Of a DNA stretch of 11,364 nucleotides, positions 7,575 to 11,364 are shown in pieces. Made by a program: the position numbers and the translations under genes. Within the stretch, counting starts at the first letter, position 1. Each line of letters begins with the position of its first letter. The notes below the pieces were generated by a model, which did no database searches, had not been told where the DNA came from, and was given only the letters and a program-made list of their open reading frames with translations. This DNA is from Parvularculaceae bacterium (lineage in GTDB: Bacteria > Pseudomonadota > Alphaproteobacteria > Caulobacterales > Parvularculaceae), in assembly GCA_013389125.1 (NCBI GenBank), contig JACADX010000261.1, forward strand, positions 1 to 11,364, in the 5' to 3' direction.

Positions 7575-7651
7575 TGGTACCGCCTCCCGGTCTCGAACCG
7601 GGGACCTCTAGATCCACAATCTAGCGCTCTAACCAACTGAGCTAAGGCGGC
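7575..7651 (-). tRNA. tRNA-His (anticodon GTG)
   Basis: Read on the minus strand, the 77 bases fold into a complete cloverleaf. The acceptor stem GCCGCCT pairs with AGGCGGT, including a G1:U72 wobble pair. The D arm is GCTC/GAGC, the anticodon stem CTAGA/TCTAG has loop TTGTGGA, and the T arm is CCCGG/CCGGG with loop TTCGAGA. The anticodon GTG is at 7615-7617, and CCA is encoded (7575-7577). The discriminator base is A73, so the G-1:C73 pair found in most bacterial tRNA-His cannot form, although the genomic base before G1 happens to be G. This matches the known alphaproteobacterial variant. The gene is transcribed toward the efflux operon, 148 bases from its first ATG. Confidence 0.97.
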
Positions 7652-7695
7652 CCATGACGCGACCGGCATCTTGGGGGCGCTCGGCGCGGGCCGGG

Positions 7696-7724
7696 ACCCT
7701 AATCGCCGGGCGCAGCGAATTCAA
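7696..7724 (-). promoter_or_regulatory. Candidate sigma70-type promoter for tRNA-His
   Basis: On the minus strand TTGAAT (7724-7719) and TAGGGT (7701-7696) are separated by exactly 17 bases, with the tRNA 5' end 44 bases after the -10 element. The match is 4/6 and 3/6, so it is modest. The sequence just after the -10 is GC-only (CCCGGCC), a discriminator type linked to stringent control of stable RNA promoters. This is inference from spacing and position. Confidence 0.35.
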
Positions 7725-7752
7725 CCGCTTGCAGGTCGTCGAACGCGGCTCT

Positions 7753-8526
7753 TCAGCGCGGCGGCAGGCCCGCGATAATCTCCTTGATCTGCGCGATGCG
7801 GGTCGCATCCGACGGGTGGGTCGACATGAATTCCGGCGGCTTCGGCCCGCCCGAGGACCCCATTTTCCGCCAAAAGGCGAGCGCCTCGTTCGGATCGTAG
7901 CCGGCGCGGTGCATATAGAGGATCCCGAGCTTGTCGGCTTCAAGTTCGTGCTTCCTCGAGAACGGCAGGAGGACTCCGTATTGCGCGCCAAGACCAAGCG
8001 CGCCGAGCGCAAGCTGGCCTGTCTGGCCGCCCGACCCGATCGCCGCCTGCGCCGCCTGCATGGCGACATTGGCGCCGAGTTGCTGCGACACCCGCTCGCC
8101 GCCGTGATTGGCGCGGACATGCGCGACTTCATGGCCGACGACAGTCGCCAGCTGATCGTCGTTCGCCATGATGTCCATGATGCCGGTGTAAACGGCGAAG
8201 TGATTGCCGGGGAGCGCGAAGGCGTTCAAGGACTTCGAATCAAAGACCTTGTAATCCCACTTCGCCGGGTCTTCGCCCGCCGCACGCAGCACTTTCGGCG
8301 CGACGCGGTTGAGACGGTCGACATATTTCGGATTGGTCGAAACCTTTTCCTTTTTTGTCACGTCCGCCCAAGCGGTCGAGCCGAGCGAGGCCATCTGGCT
8401 CGCCGGGATGAAGGCCATCTGGCTGCGGCCGAGCTCTTCATTGTAGGCGCAAGCGCCGACGACGAAGACCGAACAGACGACGGCAAGGCGGCGGCCGAAG
8501 CGGCCTTTCAAAAGCTTGAACTGCAT
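7753..8526 (-). CDS. M48-family zinc metalloprotease, predicted lipoprotein
   Basis: A 257-residue member of peptidase family M48, related in layout to the periplasmic proteases LoiP/YcaL, which help quality control of envelope proteins. The N-terminus is a lipoprotein signal: basic residues, a hydrophobic stretch and the lipobox VGAC with Cys26. The catalytic helix is HEVAH (132-136). The third zinc ligand is Glu194 in HELEAD (193-198), and the family's C-terminal THPSDATRI block is at 237-245. There are no transmembrane helices like those of HtpX. The residue after Cys26 is Ala, not Asp, which argues against inner-membrane retention under the E. coli +2 rule and for the outer membrane. ATG 8526 is chosen because GGAGGA precedes it by five bases and the signal peptide starts there. 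The frame stays open for 100 more codons upstream but those residues are antisense-like and overlap the HNH gene. Confidence 0.93.
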   Translation of the reverse strand: MQFKLLKGRFGRRLAVVCSVFVVGACAYNEELGRSQMAFIPASQMASLGSTAWADVTKKEKVSTNPKYVDRLNRVAPKVLRAAGEDPAKWDYKVFDSKSLNAFALPGNHFAVYTGIMDIMANDDQLATVVGHEVAHVRANHGGERVSQQLGANVAMQAAQAAIGSGGQTGQLALGALGLGAQYGVLLPFSRKHELEADKLGILYMHRAGYDPNEALAFWRKMGSSGGPKPPEFMSTHPSDATRIAQIKEIIAGLPPR

Positions 8527-8531
8527 GGAAG

Positions 8532-8537
8532 TCCTCC
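8532..8537 (-). promoter_or_regulatory. Shine-Dalgarno sequence deciding the M48 protease start
   Basis: GGAGGA on the minus strand lies five bases before ATG 8526. It fixes the start at the lipoprotein signal peptide and excludes the long upstream extension of the open frame. Confidence 0.7.
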
Positions 8538-8587
8538 GACCAATCCCGCCCGAATGTAGGGCGCGAGGCCGGATTGAACAACCCGCC

Positions 8588-9169
8588 TTACGGCTCGAGC
8601 ACCGAGTCCCAATAGAGGAAGTCCTGCCAGCTCTGGTGCAGGTAGTTCGGCGGAAAGGCCCGCCCGCGTTCGTTGAGTTCGAACATGGTCGGGCGCGCCG
8701 GCTTGCGCGCCGGGAACATCTTCGCCTGCGCCGGTAGTCTGCCGCCCTTCTTGAGATTGCACCGCGAACAGGCGGCGACGATGTTTTCCCATGTCGTGCG
8801 CCCGCCTTTCGAGCGCGGCACGACATGATCGAAGGTCAGCGCGTCGCGTTCGTTCGCGCCGCAATATTGGCAGCTGAAGCTGTCGCGCAGGAAGACGTTG
8901 AACCGCGTAAAGGCGGGCGTGCGCTGATGATTGACGTAGGTTTTGAGCGAGACGACCGACGGCAGCCGCATCTGGAAGGACGATGCGCGCACAATCGTGT
9001 CATACTGCGCGACGACCTCGACGCGCTCGAGGAAGACGGATTTGAGCGCATCCTGCCATGACCAGAGGGACAACGGGAAATACGACAGCGGGCGGAAGTC
9101 GGCGTTAAGGACAAGCGCCGGGCAGCCGTCGGGCGCGCTATGGGAGATCCTCGGGCGGGTCACATGCAT
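8588..9169 (-). CDS. HNH-family endonuclease
   Basis: A 193-residue protein with a C-terminal half-typical HNH nuclease domain. A zinc knuckle CQYC (Cys100, Cys103) is followed by the first-strand Asp-His (LTFDHVVPRSKGG, Asp114/His115), the middle Asn129 (TWENIV), and the second knuckle CSRC with Asn138 (Cys134, Cys137). All key residues for metal binding and DNA cleavage are present. The N-terminal 90 residues (VLNADFRPLSYFPLSLWSWQDA) form a conserved-looking region that I recall from HNH proteins widespread in bacteria, but its role is unknown. It could be a stand-alone nuclease in DNA repair or defence. No methyltransferase, toxin partner or phage gene is adjacent. The M48 gene lies 61 bases downstream in the same direction, and the two may share a transcript. 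Only a weak AGGG-like ribosome binding site precedes the ATG. Confidence 0.9.
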   Translation of the reverse strand: MHVTRPRISHSAPDGCPALVLNADFRPLSYFPLSLWSWQDALKSVFLERVEVVAQYDTIVRASSFQMRLPSVVSLKTYVNHQRTPAFTRFNVFLRDSFSCQYCGANERDALTFDHVVPRSKGGRTTWENIVAACSRCNLKKGGRLPAQAKMFPARKPARPTMFELNERGRAFPPNYLHQSWQDFLYWDSVLEP

Positions 9170-9377
9170 GTCGGCCCGCCCTTCGAAAAGGCGGCGGCGT
9201 TGGATCCCAACCCGTGTCGAACGCCGATGCTACTGAAGACGCACCCTCCATGGCCGAACGCCTCGAGCCTATACGAGATTTTGAAGCTTAGGGAAAAGAA
9301 TAGCTGATTCTCGATGACCGGATTTTGACAATTTTCGCGAAAATTGCCGCGATGTCACACTCCGCTAGGCGAGGGCG
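9170..9377. other. 208-base intergenic region upstream of the HNH gene
   Basis: This is the longest non-coding gap in the window. The half near the HNH gene is GC-rich like the genes. The stretch from about 9270 to 9346 is clearly richer in A and T, with runs such as ATTTTGAAGC and GGGAAAAGAATAG. It holds the 18-base palindrome and one GANTC site (GATTC, 9306-9310), the target of the cell-cycle methylase CcrM in alphaproteobacteria. Both the HNH promoter and the 3' end of the gshA-glycosylase transcript must lie here or very near. I see no convincing -35/-10 pair and no tRNA-like or stable RNA fold. Confidence 0.6.
9329..9346. promoter_or_regulatory. 18-base perfect palindrome (possible operator or transcript-end hairpin)
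   Basis: CAATTTTCGCGAAAATTG equals its own reverse complement. It lies 31 bases past the glycosylase stop and 159 bases before the HNH start. As DNA it could be a dimeric repressor site for the HNH-M48 promoter; on the minus strand its last bases overlap a -35-like TTGTCA (9331-9326). As RNA it would form a hairpin at the end of the gshA-glycosylase message, but no T-tract follows on either strand, so it is not a standard intrinsic terminator. Confidence 0.45.
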
Positions 9378-10016
9378 TCAGATGGGCGTCCTCCCCCGCA
9401 GCTGCGCATAATAGGTCCACAGTATATGCGCGGCGACGCCGCGCCAGGGGGCCCAATTGGCGGCCTTCCGGTCAAGCTCGCGCTGGTCAATCTCGGCGTT
9501 GATTGCGGCGCCGTAAGCGTGCTTCAGCGCGACATCGTTCGGCGGCCAGATGTCGACGCGACCCTCGCAGAACAGAAGATAGATCGACGCCGTCCAGGGG
9601 CCGACGCCTTTAAGCGCCACAAGCGTTTCGAGCGCGCGATCATCGTCTTTCGCGGCGAGCGCCCCGAAATTGATCGCGCCGCCCGCCGTCGCCGAGGCGA
9701 GTTCAAGAATATAACGCGCTTTTGGCGTCGAAAGCCCGAGCGCTTTGAGGCCGGTTTCTCCGAGCGCGACGACCGCCGCGGGCGCGGCGCAGTCGACGCC
9801 GCCTTTGCAGCGTTTCCAGATCGCCTGCGCGCTCGGCACAGAAACCTGCTGTTCCACGATGATCCGGAAAAGCCCTTCGAAGCCGCCCGCCCGGCGGCGG
9901 ATCACCGGCCTTTCGATCGCCTTCGCGGCGCGGGCGAGCGCCTTGTCCTTTCGAGCCAGCGCCAGGGTCGCGGCGCTGACATCGCTGAAGACGTCGATCG
10001 CCGCCGCCGGCGTCAA
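9378..10016 (-). CDS. AlkA-like DNA-3-methyladenine glycosylase, single HhH-GPD domain
   Basis: A 212-residue base-excision repair glycosylase that removes alkylated purines from DNA. It consists of the HhH-GPD fold alone, without the N-terminal domain that brings E. coli AlkA to 282 residues. The signature IVEQQVS (53-59) is followed by the helix-hairpin-helix LKGVGPWTASIYLL (135-148, with the GxGxWTA core) and the catalytic Asp161 in WPPNDVALKHAYG. The C-terminus WRGVAAHILW fits AlkA-type enzymes (WRPWRS...ATWYLW in others). There is no iron-sulfur cluster motif, which rules out the EndoIII/MutY branch. The start is a TTG that overlaps the gshA stop codon as TTGA, implying translational coupling. 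No in-frame ATG or GTG lies nearby in the N-terminal part. Precise substrate range is not readable. Confidence 0.9.
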   Translation of the reverse strand: MTPAAAIDVFSDVSAATLALARKDKALARAAKAIERPVIRRRAGGFEGLFRIIVEQQVSVPSAQAIWKRCKGGVDCAAPAAVVALGETGLKALGLSTPKARYILELASATAGGAINFGALAAKDDDRALETLVALKGVGPWTASIYLLFCEGRVDIWPPNDVALKHAYGAAINAEIDQRELDRKAANWAPWRGVAAHILWTYYAQLRGRTPI

Positions 10017-11364
10017 AATGAGACTTCGGCGAGGAGTTTGCCGAGATCGCCTTTGAGGTCATCGATGAAATGGCGGGCCGTGAACTCGCCCATGGTCACG
10101 CCGGACTGAGCGATCGCATCGAGCGGATCGAGATAGTGCGTCTCGTCGGGCGACATCGGACCCTGACGCGCGCGGCGTTTCAGACCCTCACGCGAAATCG
10201 CGATGACCTCCGCCGCGACATCCTTGACCGTCCGCTTGCCGATTTTCGCCTTGAGCCCCAATCGCGCGGCGTCGTCGCGCAGCTCATCGCGCATCTCCGC
10301 CGTCCAGCCTTTGGCGACGTCCCAGGCGGCGGCGAGCGCGTCCTCGTCGTAAAGAAGGCCGACCCAGAACGCCGGCAGCGCGCAGATCCGCGACCAGGGC
10401 CCCGAATCCGCGCCGCGCATTTCCAGGAATTTCTTGAGGCGGACCTCCGGAAAGGCCGTAGACAGATGATCTTCCCAGTCGAGAATGTGCGGCCGCTCTC
10501 CGGGCAGGATCGAAAGCCTGCCGGCGAGAAAGTCGCGGAAGGAAAGTCCCGCCGCGTCGCGATATTCGCCGCCGCGCCGCACGAAATACATCGGCACATC
10601 GAGCATGTAGTCGCGATAGCGCTCAAAGCCGAAGCCGTCCTCGAAGACGAACTTCAAAAGCCCCGTGCGGTCGGGGTCGGTGTCGGTCCAGATGTTCGCG
10701 CGCCAGGACGCATAGCCGGAGTCCTTTCCTTCGACGAGCGAGGAGTTGGCGAAGAGCGCCGTCGCGATCGGCTGCAGCGCGAGCGAGGTCCGGAACTTGG
10801 CGACCATGTCGCGCTCGCTCGAAAAGTCGAGGTTGACCTGCACCGTGCAGGTCCGGTGCATCATGTCGAGCCCGAGCCGCCCGACTTTCGGCATATAGCG
10901 CCGCATGATCTGATAGCGCGATTTCGGCATTTGCGGCATTTCCGCCCGCGTCCAGGTCGGGGCGAAGCCCATGCCGAAAAAGGCGATGTTCATCGGTTCT
11001 GCAACCGCTTTGACGGCGTTCAAGTGCCGTCCCGTCTCGGCGCAGGTCTGATGAATTGTTTCAAGCGGCGCGCCCGAGAGCTCGACCTGGCCGCCGGGCT
11101 CGAGCGACACGGCGGCGCCCTCGCCCTTAAGGCCGATCGGCAAGCCGTTGTCGCGCAATATTTCCCAGCCCGTCGTCTCGCTGAGCTTTTCAAGAATCGC
11201 TCTGATGCCGTTCGCGCCCTCATAGCCGACGGGCTTCAAGGTCGTCCGACAATAGATGAATTTTTCGTGCTCGGTGCCGATGCGCCAGTCGGCCTTGGGC
11301 TTGGCGCCCGACGCCATGAAGGCGGTCAGTTCGTCGAGGTCTTCGATCGGCGGAAGTTCGCCGG
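10013..11364 (-). CDS. gshA: Glutamate-cysteine ligase (5' end beyond the window)
   Basis: This enzyme makes gamma-glutamylcysteine from Glu, Cys and ATP, the first step of glutathione synthesis in the cytoplasm. It belongs to the GCS2 group shared by alphaproteobacteria and plants. The key nucleotide and glutamate-binding block RIGTEHEKF is near the start, followed by EPGGQVELSG and the central MMHRTCTVQVNLDF, all family hallmarks. The open frame continues past Met at 11317 to the window edge, adding GELPPIEDLDELTAF, which resembles the N-terminal residues of family members. I therefore treat it as truncated by the window. About 449 residues are visible against roughly 455-460 for the family, so only a few codons are missing. 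It is followed by the glycosylase gene with a four-base overlap. Confidence 0.95.
   Translation of the reverse strand, partial: GELPPIEDLDELTAFMASGAKPKADWRIGTEHEKFIYCRTTLKPVGYEGANGIRAILEKLSETTGWEILRDNGLPIGLKGEGAAVSLEPGGQVELSGAPLETIHQTCAETGRHLNAVKAVAEPMNIAFFGMGFAPTWTRAEMPQMPKSRYQIMRRYMPKVGRLGLDMMHRTCTVQVNLDFSSERDMVAKFRTSLALQPIATALFANSSLVEGKDSGYASWRANIWTDTDPDRTGLLKFVFEDGFGFERYRDYMLDVPMYFVRRGGEYRDAAGLSFRDFLAGRLSILPGERPHILDWEDHLSTAFPEVRLKKFLEMRGADSGPWSRICALPAFWVGLLYDEDALAAAWDVAKGWTAEMRDELRDDAARLGLKAKIGKRTVKDVAAEVIAISREGLKRRARQGPMSPDETHYLDPLDAIAQSGVTMGEFTARHFIDDLKGDLGKLLAEVSF

Noticed and set aside
7430..7624. Small plus-strand open frame ending in PGLEPGTSRSTI
   Set aside because: Its end is the antisense of the tRNA-His T arm and anticodon region. 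This peptide ending is a familiar mis-annotation across tRNA genes.
7652..7752. Phage or element attachment site at the tRNA gene
   Set aside because: No partial tRNA repeat, integrase or change in base composition is visible beside the tRNA-His gene.
8527..8826. Upstream 100-codon extension of the M48 protease frame
   Set aside because: The extension overlaps the HNH gene, is Arg/Ser-rich, and lies ahead of a well-placed Shine-Dalgarno sequence and lipoprotein signal peptide.
9250..9291. Short 13-codon open frame MAERLEPIRDFEA in the intergenic gap
   Set aside because: It is too short to judge, has no clear ribosome binding site, and no attenuator-like features or downstream plus-strand gene.
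9329..9346. Palindrome as a standard rho-independent terminator
   Set aside because: The stem is AT-rich and neither strand has a run of T after it.
9325..9353. Perfect TTGACA on the plus strand as a -35 element
   Set aside because: At the right spacing the bases are GC-rich (CGCGAT) with no -10 likeness, and no plus-strand gene follows.

Overview
The window is GC-rich chromosomal DNA, almost fully coding, and looks like an alphaproteobacterium, most likely a Rhizobiales (Hyphomicrobiales) member. The grounds are an alphaproteobacterial-type glutamate-cysteine ligase, a tRNA-His with A73 and a G1:U72 pair in place of the usual C73, a MaoC hydratase / CitE-like lyase pair common in that order, and strong GC bias at third codon positions. 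I cannot name the genus from sequence alone.

Layout, plus strand (1-3133): the last codons of an unidentified gene; a complete wax ester synthase/diacylglycerol acyltransferase (WS/DGAT) starting 20 bases later; then a MaoC-type hotdog hydratase and a CitE/HpcH-type CoA-ester lyase seven bases apart. These genes all act on acyl-CoA thioesters. The hydratase-lyase pair could hydrate an unsaturated dicarboxyl-CoA and split the product into two smaller acyl units, as itaconyl-CoA hydratase and citramalyl-CoA lyase do, but the substrate is not fixed by the sequence.

Minus strand (3142-7426): a two-gene operon for an inner-membrane RND exporter and its periplasmic adaptor. The adaptor comes first and there is one base between its stop and the pump's start. 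No TolC-type outer-membrane gene or regulator is in the window. The pump gene ends eight bases from the lyase gene, tail to tail.

Minus strand (7575-9169): tRNA-His(GUG) with an encoded CCA and a plausible sigma70-type promoter; an M48 zinc-metalloprotease lipoprotein with a clear lipobox and HEVAH site; and an HNH-family nuclease with two CxxC pairs. Upstream of the HNH gene is the only sizeable gap (9170-9377). It contains a locally AT-rich part and an 18-base perfect palindrome.

Minus strand (9378-11364): a glutamate-cysteine ligase gene (gshA) that runs off the right edge, followed by a single-domain AlkA-like DNA glycosylase whose TTG start overlaps the gshA stop (TTGA). The two products fit a shared role in coping with electrophiles and alkylation damage.

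Overall the region is mostly recognisable housekeeping and lipid or efflux genes. I found no CRISPR array, insertion sequence, phage gene or obvious new multi-gene system. The points most worth a second look are the tRNA-His identity elements, the palindrome, the unusual hydratase active-site motif, and the WS/DGAT-hydratase-lyase neighbourhood.
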